In this document: one piece after another, positions 41,454-54,317 of the stretch
How positions within the stretch are numbered: position 1 is the stretch's first letter
Layout of the letters: each line of letters begins with the position of its first letter
DNA from: Asterias amurensis
Taxonomy: Eukaryota > Echinodermata > Asteroidea > Forcipulatida > Asteriidae
Assembly (NCBI RefSeq): GCF_032118995.1
Contig: NC_092669.1
Location: forward strand, 3,347,501 to 3,411,500
Length of the DNA: 64,000 nt
Direction: 5' to 3'
Notes under the pieces: model-generated
What the model was told of the DNA's origin: nothing
Databases searched by the model: none
Seen by the model: only the letters and a program-made list of their open reading frames with translations
Made by a program: the position numbers and the translations under genes

Positions 41454-41892
41454 GGAGAGTTGTTAACTGGCAGTGCAGTGTCAGGCACTTGGGGTTTTAC
41501 GATACTTGGGGTTTTAAGATAACCCATTCATTTACTTTCTAAAGGTTAGAATTACACAAGAAAAAATTATGTGAATATCTATTTAAATAACTGTACATTA
41601 TTTTTAAATCGCCAATAAATAACACAAGAACAAGAATTTACTTGAAAAGTATCCAGCACAGTAATTTATTTACAATTGGTTTATATTTACATATCTGATT
41701 AAATCAATGTTAAATCAGTTATTAAATATCAATTAAGGATCATGACCGAGTTCTCTATTAAAAAAGGACTTCACATCCTATGTATAAAAGAAGAAACTTA
41801 AACAAAACACTTGTTAACAAATGCTTTAACAAATTGTCTTTCTGTTAATAATACACAGTTAACGTAACAAATATTTATGAATATCAGAAAAC

Positions 41893-42278
41893 CTTAAAGG
41901 AACGTTACAGAATTGGTAAGAAACAAAAATCGTGAAGACCACAGATTTACATAAAACTTACAAGGTCTAATGATAATAATAGTTGAAAACATCCCTTGAA
42001 ATATTTCTGCCTGAAATGTCATATTTGATGAGAAATAAATAATCTAACTTTGCGTTTGGAGTTTATCGCTCAGTGAGCGTTTTATTCATTTTTATTTTGG
42101 CATCGATGCAATGCAAAGTTTGTAATCGGTTTTTCACTATTCTCTCGTGACCCAGATGGCCGATCGATCTCAAACTTCTGCAGGTTTGTCAGTTTATGTA
42201 TATGGTGGGTTGCACAAAGTGCTTAAACTGCCAGCAACTGTTTTGTTAGCAAAAACCAGTTATGTAATGTGCCTTTAA
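41893..42278. mobile_element. MITE D relative, full copy
   Basis: TTAAAGGAACGTTACAGAAT left; right end TATGTAATGTGCCTTTAA. Another left half is at 51425-51560 in TIF1 intron 3. Confidence 0.72.
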
Positions 42279-42571
42279 GAAACATTTATGGGGAAGGTTA
42301 ACATGGTAAAGATCAAAAAGGGAAACAAAAAATTTGTTTAGTCAATGCCAAAGCTCGCCAATTATTTAAGTTTATCCCAGTATCAATTCTCCAGGGAGAA
42401 AAAACCAACTGTAACCAAACCTTATGCATTTAATGGTTATTTGAGAATTGTCACCCAACTCTGATGACCGATTGAGCCTAAATTTTCACAGGTTTGTTAT
42501 TTTATATATAAGTTGTGATACACGAAGTCTGGGCCTTTGGACAATCCTGTTTACCGATGTTGTGCGATTGC

Positions 42572-42919
42572 TTTAAAGGCACGGGACACTCGATTATTAC
42601 AAAAAAATAATTAGAATACAAACTTAGTAAGGAGCAAGGGGAGATCAGTTGATAGTACAACACATTGTGAGAAACAGCTCAGCCTGAAGTAAAGTAGTTT
42701 TTGAGAAAGAAGTAATTTCTCACAAAAACATTTGAATTGAATGAGAGACCTCTGCTGAGGTCTCTCATTCAAGGCACCTAAACGCGCACAACTTGTGCGA
42801 CAAGGTTTGTTTACATCAACGACCAATTGAGTCAAAATCTTCACAGGTTTGTTTTTTTATGCGTGTAATGAGAAGAACTGGTCTTTGACAATTAACCAAA
42901 GGTGTCCAGTGTCTTTAAG
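42572..42919. mobile_element. MITE A, diverged copy
   Basis: Tips GGCACGGGACACTCGATTAT and AACCAAAGGTGTCCAGTGTC; TTAA on both sides. The left TTAA ends a family C fragment. Confidence 0.7.
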
Positions 42920-43401
42920 TCACTTTACAAAGAGTTGGATAATAACAAAATATAATTTTTTAATCATTTACATTTGAATGTTTGAGATGTCAATTCACTT
43001 ATCAGAGCTTTTTGTACAAATGCAACAGCCTGGCTAAAAAAACAATGTTAAAACAAAATACAGAAACATTTCTGTATTTGGCAGCAATATTCTAAAGGAT
43101 TCACTTGATTTTTAATGGATGTTGGGACTTTATTTCCCTTTTTGAAATATTCTTCTTGAAAAATGGATTGCTCAAGCAATAAATGTTGAACCTTACAAAA
43201 TGTACAAAGGAAAATTTCTTCGCGCGGAATAAACTCTTGCACAATCAGCCTTGTCACGACCACCAAATACTCAAACACCACTTATGTTCATGATGTTGAC
43301 ATTTCGTAACACTTGTGTATTCAGTTCAAAGTGCCTACGCCTATCTGTATACATTCTGTCAACCCTTCTGCAGCGGATTTCACAAAACTTTACCCTACTG
43401 C

Positions 43402-43792
43402 TTAAAGACACTGGACACTATTGGTAATTGTCAAAGACCAGTCTTCTCACTTGGTGTATTTCAACATATGCATAAAATAACAAACCCGTGAAAAGTTGAG
43501 CTTGATTGGTCCTTGGAGTTGCGAGATAACAACGAAAGAAAAAAAACTACCTTGTCACATGAGGTTGTGTGCTATCAGATGCTTGATTTCGAGACCTCAA
43601 GTTCTAAACTTGAGGTCTTGAATTCAAATTCATGGAAAATTACTTCTTTCTCGAAAACTCCGTCACTTCAGAGGGAGCCTTTTTTTCTCACAATGTTTTA
43701 TATTATCAACCTCTCCCCATTTCTTGTTACCAAGTGAGGTTTTATGCTTATAACTATTTTGAGTAATTACCAATAGTGTCCACTGCCTTTAA
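43402..43792. mobile_element. MITE A, full copy
   Basis: TTAA at 43402 and 43789. Confidence 0.85.
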
Positions 43793-44132
43793 GTCCACTT
43801 GCGTAAAGTTGCGTTATAAACGTTGAGCAGTTGCGTAAAGTTTCGTGAAACCAGCTGCAGGTAGGGATCTTATTTGACCTTAAATTAAGGGAGGTAAAGT
43901 GGCGGCCGGATACAGAATTAAAGTTTCACAAATAAATTAGTTTTTCAAGGTAGTTGTTCCAGGACCAAGATCCGCAGAGCACACTGCTCAGCAAAACAAG
44001 GACCCGGTCTAATGAAGTTTTTAAGTACAAAATACTGCTAAGTAAATTACTCTGCGAGGCAAAGCAATAAAAATTGAAAAAATATTGGATCTAATACACT
44101 GTACACACAAGTAGTTTGAGCAAGGCCCGTTA

Positions 44133-47100
44133 TCATTTGATATGCATGGGCGCAATGTGATACACTTTATCTGGTTTGCGTTTCCTTCTTCGTTCTCCGA
44201 CATCTCCCTCGCTAGCGGGTCTGACCGGCCGGGCGACCGTCTCCTCGTTATGCTCTAAGAGTGTGACATACTGAGGAAGATGTTGTTCGATTAGTTCGTC
44301 GAAGTAACGGTTGAGAGCTGTAGCTGTGACACCAATATGGGATTCCTCCTGTATGACACAGAAACCAATTGATACAAATTATACAGGTTTGGTAATAATA
44401 ACGCCAGCTCTTATTTAGCGCAATTCCCCCAAAATGATCAATGCGCTTTACACACAAAAACAATTCTGCATTTCTATGTTTTCTTCCTTGTAGCCCTTTA
44501 CCTAGAGTGGCTTTAAGCCTTGTTTTAGGCGAACTTGCATAAAAAAATATATACTAGAATAAATAAGTCATGTGCCAAGTTTGCTTGAAGATAAAAACAT
44601 TATCACACTTGGCTCGTGAAAAAAAAAAAAAAAATATAGCGTGTCTGCATTGCATATCTTGCAATGCCGAAGCGCTATATTTTTCCGTATTCCACTCGCC
44701 CTTGTGTGATAACTCATATTATCTTCAAGTACACGCTAATCCTCCAATCAGATTGGCAGAATAGAGTGGTGATAAAACCTTTATTGCACTGCTAATATCA
44801 CTACCATGCGTCTTGTGTGTTCTATGTCACGCGCCAAGTTTGCTTGAAGATAAATACGTTATCACATGCGCGCTCGTGGAAATACGGAAAATATAGCACG
44901 TCTGCGTCCCATATCCAACTCGGTCTTCGGCCTCGTTGGATATGGGACGCAGAAGTGCTATATTTTTCTGTATTCCACCCTACCCTTGTGTGATAACTTA
45001 TATTATATAACACCCAAGCAGATCCTTGCCATTTGATTGGAGGATTGTCCGTCACGTGATAGCAAATAAAAGTACCATTGCACGCTGAGTCACTCACCGT
45101 GCTTTTTCGTTCCATCCGAAATGTACCATTTCACGCTGCCAGCATGCAATGGTACTTTTCGGATGGAATGAAAAGCTGGGTAAAACAAACATCACTGCGT
45201 GCGCGTGTCTTTGGTAACGCAGCAGTGTTACTGCAAGGCATATTATGTAAAATTACTAGCATTCGGCTTCTACAATTAAAAAATGTAGGCCTACGCTTTG
45301 TTTGTTTTGAAAGTTGTATCTTTCAATCAAAATGACAAAGATCTACTTGGATGTTATATAAAACAAATAATGAATGTTTTTCATTCGTGCAATGGTGCGA
45401 ATATGTTCATTCGATGAAAGCTGGAATGTTCCATTCAACTCGGCTCCGCCTCGTTGACTAGAACATTCCATCTTTCAACTCATGAACATATTCGCACCAT
45501 TGCACTCATAAACATTCATTATGTGTATAATATCTACTACCATTTACTTTTAACCGTGAAACTCTTACGTATGTAAATCTGTAGACATTGTGTTTTGACA
45601 TTATGATTATTACTTTGTGTCCTACAAAAAGTACCCAAACCCTTTAAAGGGTAAACTGGGAGGTACACGTAAGTCTAAAAAAAAAAAGCACACCACCAAA
45701 ACCCAGATATATCCACTTTCTAGCCTCCAGAGGCCAGTTTCGATGTATTGACCCATTTCACCTGACGTCATCATCAGAAAAATCTTGAATGCGCCATACT
45801 GGTGGGCAATTTCACTGTCATTTTCGTATTAACTCTATGCCCTGTGTTATGCAGTGAAGTGCGCGTTTTAGGCGACGCGGCGTTAATACATGTAAACCTA
45901 ACTGCCCACCAACATGGTTAGCGTGGCATCAGTCGCCGCGTATGACACGCGTACAAGGGGTCAATAAAACACTATTTGTTGGGCGGACTTACCCCGTTAT
46001 ATATATGGCAGTTATGGATCATGAGTTTGAAGTCATCAATGAATTCTAAAACAGTCTGATAGTGGTTGAAGTGTGAGGTCTGAAGACGACTTCGTATCGT
46101 GCCTAGCTCCATCGGGTGTTGTATAATCTTGTGATAGTTCGGCACCTGAAATTCAAACAAATTATTAACTAAACTCGTGGTCTTCAGTTTTCGAAATTAT
46201 TTTAAATAATTTGTTTCAATTGTTAAAGCCATTGGACACTTTCGGTAAACAGTATTGTCCAAAGGCCCACACTTAATAACAAACCTGTGAAAATTTAGGC
46301 TCAATTGGTCATCGGAGTCGGGAGAAATTAACGGGAAAACCCACCCTTGTTTCCACATGTTTCGTCGTGTCATGACATGTGTTTAATATAAATCCGTAAT
46401 TCTCGATATCGAGAATTGATAATTCTTTTAATGTTTTCTCAAAAAGTAAAGGATTTCATGGAATAATATTTCAAGCGAAGTCTTTCCCCGTTATCTTCTG
46501 TAAACCCTGTTAGTTTATTTGTAGATCTGTGAACTTTTTTTTTTTTCTGTTCCGAAAGTGTCCAATGGCTTCAAAGACACTGGACACTATTGGTTATTGT
46601 CAAAGACCAGTCAGATGAGTTGTGAGCTATTTTCTTAAATGTTGATATGCTGGTGCATGAGCTAATGGATGGTAGTAATTAGTTCCAGAGACGAGGGGGC
46701 TGCTGCAGCAAAAGTATCTAAGACCTATTAAGAACTCAAAAGTCAAAGAAAAGATGGCTTCTCACCGATCGACTGACTGGGTCTTGAAATGGAATACTAT
46801 CTTCGCTGCAGTAGATCTCCAGCAGGACCTTCTCACACAACTGTTGACAAAATCAACGATAAAAGAAAATTAAATTCTGACTGAGTCTATATCAATTATA
46901 ATCAGTCACTCATAAACAACTTATAAAGCACCTAAATCAAAGGTTTGCTCCAAGGTGCTGAGGCACAGAAGAAATAAATAAGTCATTAATGGTTGGCCTC
47001 CTGAAACAAGTGGGCTTTCAGAAATGACTTGAATGTGTTGAAGGATGTTGTGTCCCTGATGTGATTTTTGAAACTTATTTCAGAGTTTGGGTCCACCATA

Positions 47101-50100
47101 AACTGAGAAGGCTCTATCAGCAAAAGTGGTATATTTTATGATAGGCCATGGATGTCAAAGAATCTTGACCTCTGACCTACCATCTTTTCCTTCTCAGGAA
47201 GCGCTGAGCTTATCCGTCGTTTTCTGCTAGTCCCAGAGGGCGACACACTTCTATTAGTGCCGTCATCCGGTACCTGACATAGAGTGCAGACCCAGGAGTC
47301 ACTATAAAGAGACGATAAAGAAAACCGAGTTAAAGTTCAGAGAATCGTACAGCTACCCATCGTTGGCTCAGAGCAAAAAGGATTTGATAAGACCTACAAA
47401 AATCCAGTTGGCATAAAGCAGTTAGGACTTAAAAGACCTAAAAAGACCCAGTTGGTTTAGAGCAGAAAGGACTAATAAGACCGAGAAAGACCCAGTTGGT
47501 TCAGAGCAGAAAGAACTTATAAGCCCTAAAAAGAAAGTCAACCATTAACTGCTCATCCATTTAGTTTAAAGACACACCCACTCTGTAAAAAGGATGTATA
47601 CTTTCCAAGTTTTTGTGACCAAACTCGGTAGGAGCTTTTCCTGGTATTTTGTGCCGACAAGAGAAAACTTACCTTGGTGTAGAGGTGAGGGCAGGGATGT
47701 GACAGTACAGGTGATAGACCCGTGGGCAACTGTCACAGCAGAGAAGGTCCCCACCGTTGTGACAAACCGCACACCAGTCTTCGTTTGGATCGCTATTACT
47801 GTGGGTACGGGGAGACATGTGTTTTCCATTTTCATGGGTTTCACTGCTTGAGGGCTGTAATGAGTGACTAGCCTGTAGAATTAAACACAACATCAAAATT
47901 TTCACAGGTTTTTTATTCTATGCATATGTTGAGATACACTAAGTGAGAAGACTGGTCTTTGACAATTACCAATAGTGTCCAGGCATCAAAGCTTTTTACG
48001 CACCTCAAACCAAAGTTACAATATAAAAGAGTAATATTTAAATGAAAGTTAGAGCCACTGTGCTGGCCATGAATCCAAATATTTGTTGGCGGTTAAGGCA
48101 CTGGACTCTCAGTGCCTTGAAATATCAGCATAAAACTTAACTAGCTAACAAATAATGGAGAGCTGTTGATAGTATAAAACATTGTAAGAAACGACTCCGT
48201 CTGAAGCAACGTAGTTGTCAAGAAAAAGTGTGATTTTCCATGAATTTGACTTCAGGACCTCAGGCTTAGATTTTGAGGTCCCGAATTCAAGCATCTGAAA
48301 GCACACAACTTCATGTGACAAGGGTGTTTTTCCTTCCGTTATTATCGTGCAACTTTGACGATCAATCGAGTTCAAATTTTCACAGGTTTGTTATTTTGTG
48401 CATATGTTGAGACACACCAAGTGAGAAGATAGTGGTCTTTGACAATACACCGATCCATTAAGCCAGGCCCAATTATCATTGACCAATAACAACCGCGAAA
48501 TCTGATCACCATTTGAACCGTTTGGTGATCTTTGCACTAATGGTGATCAGGTTTTGCGGCTGTGATTGGTCAACTGGTAAGGAGGCAGGGCGTAATGAAT
48601 CGGTCTATTACCAGTAGTGTCCAGTGTCTTTAAGATCAAACTCAGAGTACTTATTGTAATGTCCTTCAGTCGAAGACCTTTTATTTGACAAAACAAAAGG
48701 ATAACGGTTCTCACCTCCAACCCTGGTTCCTGTTTGACCTTCAAAGGCCCATTACTTCCCATCATGCAACTGCTTCGATCGCCCTCACCCTTGGAAATAG
48801 CTGGAGATGACCGACTTGTGTTAGGCTGGTCGTTACTACTAGAAAACAAAAAATATTAATAACTAACAATAATGACCAGTTCTTATATATTTGGTTTGCG
48901 GTAACACCATGTGTGTATCTACTTGCCAGGTAGAGTTGGTTCTTAGAGAACTGTCTTTCTTTATTCTACTCTCACAAAGTAGATTTATCAGATGTTCGGG
49001 AGACTTCTCAGTTCTGAAAAGAACTGTCTTGCTTTTTAACTACAACCCGGGCAAAAGGTATAGTTATGGGAATAAATAGCTGACCGTGTTAGTCGAGGAA
49101 AAGTTTTGTGGATCATTGTATTTTACTTTTAATACATCTCTCCAACCAATGCATTTTGTAGCAAATGAGTACAAACACTTTTCAAAGACCAACTCGACCG
49201 CTCTAAGGCAATGTATTCCTTTAACTCTGATTGGCTCACTTGTTGGTTGTTGTGCCAGCTTGACTGACATCTGCCTGCGACGAACCAGATGATACGCTCT
49301 GAGGGGAGAAAGTATTGGCCCTCTGTTGTTGACCTTCTACAACACTGCAGCTCGCTCGTTCTCCCATAGAGGTCACCGACTCGTCCTTAATACGTGGCCC
49401 GTTACCTGAGAAGATGAAGCGAGACATTTTAAACCACAAGAAAAATCTAGGCACCTAGTCAGGCGCGGTTTGTGGTCACAAAGCACCAATGGTGTCCATA
49501 GTAGCGCATATTCCTTGCACATGGCTTTATACTCCCAAGGGAGCTGAGATGGTTTAAGAAATGATTTAAGGCCTAGTGCCCAGGGATATTAATTTGATGC
49601 GCTTTGGGACGCCCTGTGGCTGTGTAAGAAGCGGTGTATAAAAACGTAAATTATTATTATGAATGTGCAAGATGGCTGCCTAATTTTCTTGCTTACCCGT
49701 GAATTTTGTCTGTTACAGTAAGGATAATAATCTGCTTACCGTTAAACAGCGCTATGAAATTGGGCCGAGGCCTTAAGTTTGATATACTTTGTAATCAGGG
49801 AACGATTTCCTCCAGCAATTTTGCAAAGCAAAACAATTTTGACTAGAAACTTTTGTGCACACTGAATGCAGATATTTGAGTAGCAAAATGTGATTTTTTG
49901 AGTAGCAACTTGGACATTCGCTGGTACTTACCCTGTATTGTCTCATCTCCACTACTAGCTGGGCTGACCAGGAGTGGGGAGCTTGGGGTGTTGCTACGAC
50001 TGAGTCCCGTCTGGGATTGATTGGAGCTTGGCCTCGGAGGTATGATGGGTGGAATATTGGGAATCGTCTCGGACGTATTGATTCCGACTTGGGATAACAT

Positions 50101-53100
50101 CTGCTTGGACATCTGCCCGATTGAGAGGTTCGCTGGTGGAAAGTTGTATTTCTGCTGCACGGGGCCTGCCCGATAGATCATGGTGGGCACTGCCGGGCTT
50201 GTCGCCTGTCGGGGGAAGACTGGGCGATATGCAGGCGGCAATTGAATCCTTTGGGGTCCGGACATGGGTGTGAGGCCAGGCTGGAAACTCGGTGGATGCG
50301 ATGGATCACCTAGTCGATTTTGCGGACTGTGAGGGCTCCCTTCTGCGCTGTTTTGTCGCCGACTCATTAACTGGTGCAAGTTTATTTTTTGCTGTAGCTC
50401 TTGACCTGGGCTGGGTAACCGGTTACCAGGTCCACGCATTGGTCCCCCGACTAACAACCCATGGGGTACGGGACCACTGGATGGGTGTGTAGGTATTTGG
50501 CCTTGAGGGCGTGACCCTGATTGTGCTGTCGCCTGAGGGGGCTGCCCACTACTGGCCGCCTGTAGGGGGTCGTGAATCATAAGAGTCCATAGCTGTGAGA
50601 AATTTGGCATGTGTTGCATATTGGTTAGGAATTTGATGTCAAGCCCCGCGATTGGCTGCCGTGTGCACATGATCCGAAGGAGGAAGACTAACTGGTGAAC
50701 TATGACCTTTTGGCTGTAGAGGAGTGCAGTGATGTTTTCAGAGTGGAGGGCACGCTTAGTGAAATCGGCCGAGTGCTCGATAGCTTGCTCCACGCGGTGG
50801 ACTTCTAGAATCTGCTGATCGAACATCTTCCTCCGCGCATCGCAGGCCCCCTTCAAATCACTCAAGAGTTTCTTTCCTCGCTGTGTGATGTCATTTACCA
50901 ATCTAGAAATATAATTAAAGGCAGTGAACACTATTGGTAATTACTCAAAATAAATATTAGCATAGAACCTCATTTGGTGACTAGTAATTGGGAGAGGTTG
51001 ATAGTATAACATGTATAAAATATTTTGAGAAACGGCTCTCTCTGAAGTGACATAGTTTTCGAGAACGAAGTCATTTTCCACAAATTTGATTTCGAGAGCT
51101 CAGATTTAGAATTTGAGGTCTCAAAATTAAGCATCGGAGTGAAAGCACAGAATGTCGATAAAAAGCGATATCCTCTTCATACCTAAAAACGAGGTTGCGT
51201 ATTTCCTGAGTCGCTCTCTGCTCTTTGTTCTGAAGCTCTTCCCCTTTGCTAAGAATGTGCTTCTTGGTCTGCTGTACGTAGTTCTGTTTCTCGTTGAGTT
51301 TACCAAGCAGGATCCGGAGAGCCGACTTCTGCCTAACTGCAATCTCACCGATGAATTGATATCTAGGGAGGAACAATCAAAAAAATTATTTAATAAATGA
51401 AGGATGGAAAACAAAAAAAACACAATTAAAGGAACGTTACAGAATTGGTAAGAAAAAAAAATCGTGAAGATCACAGATTTACATAAAACTTACACGGTCT
51501 AATGATGATGATGGTAGAAAACATCCCTTGAAATATTTCTGTCTGAAATGTCGCATTTGATGAAGCCAGTGATCACACCCGAATTACGTTACAACTTATA
51601 ATTTCACTCACTTATGCTCTTTGTGTTCTTGCAGCTGGCAATCTCTACACGTTAACTTCTCACAGGTCTCACAGTAAAGTTTGAGTTGTTCCTGCAGGTG
51701 GACGGCACAAAATAACGGTTTCTGTTCAGTGCGTCCGCCATTGCTCTCCCCTGAAGTACTTGCAACCTCCGATTTCTCCTTTATCACATGATCTTTGGTG
51801 ACACGTACACGCTGATGGGCCTGAAAATAAATCGGAAATATACAATTACAATTAGGGAATGTGTCAATAGAGAACGTACATAGGAACGATCTTATTAAAA
51901 AAAAAACTGAAGTGCATATTCACTATGATAAGATTGCTCCTGTACTTCCGTAAACGATGCAGTTTAGCGGAATGTTCTTGGAGTACAATAGCTCTAAGCA
52001 AGGTTTTTTCCATCGTTTTTGAGATATTGTCAAATTGTTTAAATTGAATGACTTGCGGGTCATTAAACTCAACGGATGAGCAGTTAATCGGCCTGGGGCA
52101 GTTACCAGCCCGACTGGTTTGTGCATGATCCAATTAAGTTCTCTGTTTGGAAAAGGATTTACATGAAGATAACAGGTGTGAGTTGCAAGAGGAATGAGGA
52201 TGTTTTATTCTGGCTTTCCTGTAATGTTTTTTAAGGGAACGCTTTTTGTTTTTGCCTAGAACATCCAACTTTTAAGATCCACACTCAAAGGCAGTTTATT
52301 ATTTTATGCATATGTTGAGATACACCAAGTGAGAAGACTGGTCTTTGACAATTACCATTATTGTCCAGTGTCTTTATAAGTGAGAGGTTACAAAACTATT
52401 ACAGACCTGTACGCAGGGATCACACAACCACTCCATACAATCCTGACAGAAGGCAGAGACCTCCGATTTATCATCACACAAGCAAACATTTGGGTTCTTG
52501 ATATTGTTCTCCGATGAAGCAGATGCCGCAGCACTTGTCAAGAAGTAGTTGTCGATGATGTCATTGACGTTGCGACAATCTTGACGACAGATGGGACAGC
52601 GACAACCTTTTTGAGCACAAAGAAATAAAACAATATAATTAGTCTTACTACATAGTGCACATTGTTTGCCCAGTTTTTACCTTGAAAACTTGCACGGAGG
52701 ATAAATAATATTCATTTCGGTATTTACCAATGTACACCGATGTGTCTAACAATCTATGTAGCAGTGTATAAAGTGTGTACTCGGTACTTTCCTGAGTTCT
52801 GTGAAAAATCACAGGCACGTTACTCGGTGGTATTTCGAACTCACAACTTTTGCAATTCTAGAGCAGTGCCAACTTGACCACCGAGATTGCCCAGTAGCTA
52901 GCCCCACTTGTGTGGCCAAGGATAGCTGAATCCTTGGCCATTACACAAGTGGGGCTCCCGGTAGGAAGAGGCAGTTCGAATCATATCAAATTCAAAGTCA
53001 ACATATCCATCCGTTAATAAGGTTTATTGCGATTCAGACACACAATGCATTGGGGGGCGGTTTCTTTGCAGTTTCTACGACTCGCGCACGCAACGCCTAT

Positions 53101-53744
53101 ACCTTTGTGTGGGTTCAACAGCGCCCTCTCTTGATATTTTGCTATTCGCGATAAACCTTATTGTTAGGCCTACCAATCAATCAATTGTACATTACTAAAA
53201 TATCTGAACTCCTGATTGATCCACTTAACACATTTTAAGTTTCAGTTAAAAATAATTATCACAATTTAAACCTGGGTTTGTTTGTTCAAAAATTTACAAA
53301 TAAAACGACAACAAAAATAACATGGCCAACACTAAATATACTGCCTGCCCTCGAACCTTCTTGTGGTTCTATAAACTAGTGTAAATATTGCAGCAATTAA
53401 GTTATAAACTTATATAATCGTACGTACGAAAAAGGACAGAAAACATTGCAGCAAAAGTATTAAAAGGGCCATGTCCGGAAATTGGGCCAAAATAGCTACC
53501 ACCATTATCAATCATCAATGCACTCACTTTGTTTGTCTGCACTGGCTACGTTCATTACACACTCCTTGCACACTGTGTGTAGGCACGGCATTAGCTTCGG
53601 TTCTCGACTTGTAAGATCGCCATCGCAAACCTTACAAGTTGTGGCAAACGACCACTGTTCCTCGGGTTCAGCATTATCAGAACTGCCACTTGCTTCTTTG
53701 TCTACCTCGGGTGGATCTGGGGTGGGCGTATTTCCCTTCTCCAT
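44133..53744 (-). CDS. TIF1-family transcription cofactor (TRIM24/TRIM33-like), complete, twelve coding exons
   Basis: Coding exons, in gene order: 53744-53528, 52606-52407, 51820-51612, 51362-51183, 50902-49932, 49405-49240, 48838-48715, 47872-47673, 47301-47181, 46840-46766, 46145-45993, 44348-44133. Phases agree; 2832 nt, 943 aa. The start is the first ATG in frame (53744). Domains in order: RING (CKVCDG...CLHTVCKEC...CPICRQDC), B-box 1 ([16 protein letters not shown]), B-box 2 ([16 protein letters not shown]), RBCC coiled coil, a long Pro/Gln/Ser-rich linker, a SUMO-type site VKQEP, PHD finger ([17 protein letters not shown]...WVCTLCQ) and bromodomain ([17 protein letters not shown]...[10 protein letters not shown]). 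This architecture defines TIF1: nuclear E3 ligase and chromatin reader, with TRIM33 acting on SMAD4. The tail is basic (RRRKRKPDK). Vertebrates have several paralogues (TRIM24/28/33/66); which one this is orthologous to cannot be settled here. Exon 7 has a TAGTAG tandem acceptor. Confidence 0.95.
44467..44545 (+). mobile_element. LINE 3' UTR fragment of the same family
   Basis: Only the tail remains: TTCTATGTTTTCTTCCTTGT ... TTTAGGCGAACTTGCATAAA. Confidence 0.6.
44567..45015. mobile_element. Two copies of the GAGTGGAATACGGAAAA element, tandem
   Basis: 44567-44765 and 44818-45015 share GCCAAGTTTGCTTGAAGATA and ATATAGCRCGTCTGC; the second is a long hairpin around GGTCTTCGGCC (44935). They lie in the last TIF1 intron. 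Confidence 0.6.
45066..45175. mobile_element. Short palindromic element
   Basis: AAAAGTACCATTGCACGCTG pairs with CAGCATGCAATGGTACTTTT, with a TTCCATCCGAAA dyad inside. Confidence 0.55.
45365..45528. mobile_element. Palindromic element, TIF1 intron 11
   Basis: AATAATGAATGTTTTTCATT left and TAAACATTCATTATGTG right; inner arms GTGCGAATATGTTCAT and ATGAACATATTCGCAC. Confidence 0.7.
46223..46574. mobile_element. MITE C, full copy in TIF1 intron 10
   Basis: TTAAAGCCATTGGACACTTT left, GAAAGTGTCCAATGGCTTCA right. It is immediately followed by a scrap of family A. A C-type fragment also lies at 42455-42577. Confidence 0.8.
47896..47985. mobile_element. MITE A fragment, TIF1 intron 7
   Basis: TTCACAGGTTTTTTATTCTA to CAATAGTGTCCAGG. 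It begins 24 bp upstream of the exon-8 acceptor. Other scraps: 46570-46616 and 52287-52378. Confidence 0.65.
48093..48632. mobile_element. MITE A split by a TA-flanked MITE, TIF1 intron 7
   Basis: Left part to about 48446, right tip TACCAGTAGTGTCCAGTGTC to TTAA at 48629. Between them lies an element of the GACCGAT family. Confidence 0.75.
48447..48609. mobile_element. Same TA-flanked MITE, nested in MITE A
   Basis: CACCGATCCATTAAGCCAGG left, GCGTAATGAATCGGTCTAT right, TA on each side inside family A sequence. Confidence 0.75.
49077..49224. mobile_element. MITE B, right arm in TIF1 intron 6
   Basis: From GCTGACCGTGTTAGTCGAGG to CAATGTATTCCTTTAA, ending about 15 bp before the exon-6 donor. 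Confidence 0.7.
50915..51152. mobile_element. MITE A, left half, next to TIF1 exon 4
   Basis: TTAA at 50915, 13 bp from the exon-5 acceptor side; it breaks off at CATCGGAGTGAAAGCACAG, about 30 bp from the exon-4 donor. It fills most of this 280-bp intron. Confidence 0.75.
52695..52985 (-). mobile_element. tRNA-derived SINE in TIF1 intron 2, interrupted by a small palindrome
   Basis: Same family. The A-box side is split by a roughly 55-bp foldback at about 52908-52957 (AGCCCCACTTGTGTGGCC facing GGCCATTACACAAGTGGGGC). Confidence 0.65.
53012..53166. mobile_element. Small MITE with AATAAGGTTTATYGCGA tips, TIF1 intron 1
   Basis: TTAATAAGGTTTATTGCGAT left and TTCGCGATAAACCTTATTG right. Confidence 0.65.
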
Positions 53745-53811
53745 TTTGATATTTGGCACAAAATCGAGAGGCAATTTTTTTCTTCGGTTCTGCTTCGGGC
53801 GGGAGATCAGA

Positions 53812-53822
53812 CCGCCATCTTG
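53812..53822 (-). promoter_or_regulatory. YY1-like site (AAGATGGCGG) in the TIF1 leader
   Basis: CCGCCATCTTG on the + strand (CAAGATGGCGG on the - strand) lies about 70 bp upstream of the TIF1 ATG. YY1 sites of this orientation commonly sit just downstream of transcription starts. The ATG inside it opens a three-codon upstream ORF. Confidence 0.5.
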
Positions 53823-54307
53823 GTAAAGTTCAACAACTGTTTTGTCTTCCCACGAATATTTAAGTAGTCTTCAGGAAGCTCTGTAAATGTGTTACATTTC
53901 ATTCGAAATTGTCAAGAAAAGTGCTTTAGGAGGACTTGTTCATTTTTAAAGTGACAAGGAGAAAAAGTCATCAGGAACTTAAATTTACAGTGTTAAATGC
54001 CCGTAAACAAAACGGTCCTAATTAAGCAATGCCTTGTACCATCGTGGGATATGAGAAAATAATATGAAATCATGCAAATTTGCGTAGGGTTGGTTACGAG
54101 GGCGAACATTAAGTGCACTTTTAGACAAATAAAGTGAAATTATTTATAAATGGTTAACTTTTAACAGTTATAAGACTATAATTTTAACATGAACATTTCA
54201 TTTAAAAATAATATGTTTATTTCCTTTGTGCGTTTTTTATTAATAATTACCTTGCAACCTCGAGCCCAAGTTATTTTCATAAATTAGTCTCGGATGTTCT
54301 CGCGTAG

Positions 54308-54317
54308 TCTCGCGAGA
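54308..54317. promoter_or_regulatory. TCTCGCGAGA palindromic promoter element
   Basis: A perfect 10-bp TCTCGCGAGA palindrome lies 30 bp before the RPL27A ATG. In vertebrates this element drives TATA-less, often bidirectional housekeeping promoters. Its function here is inferred. Confidence 0.6.
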
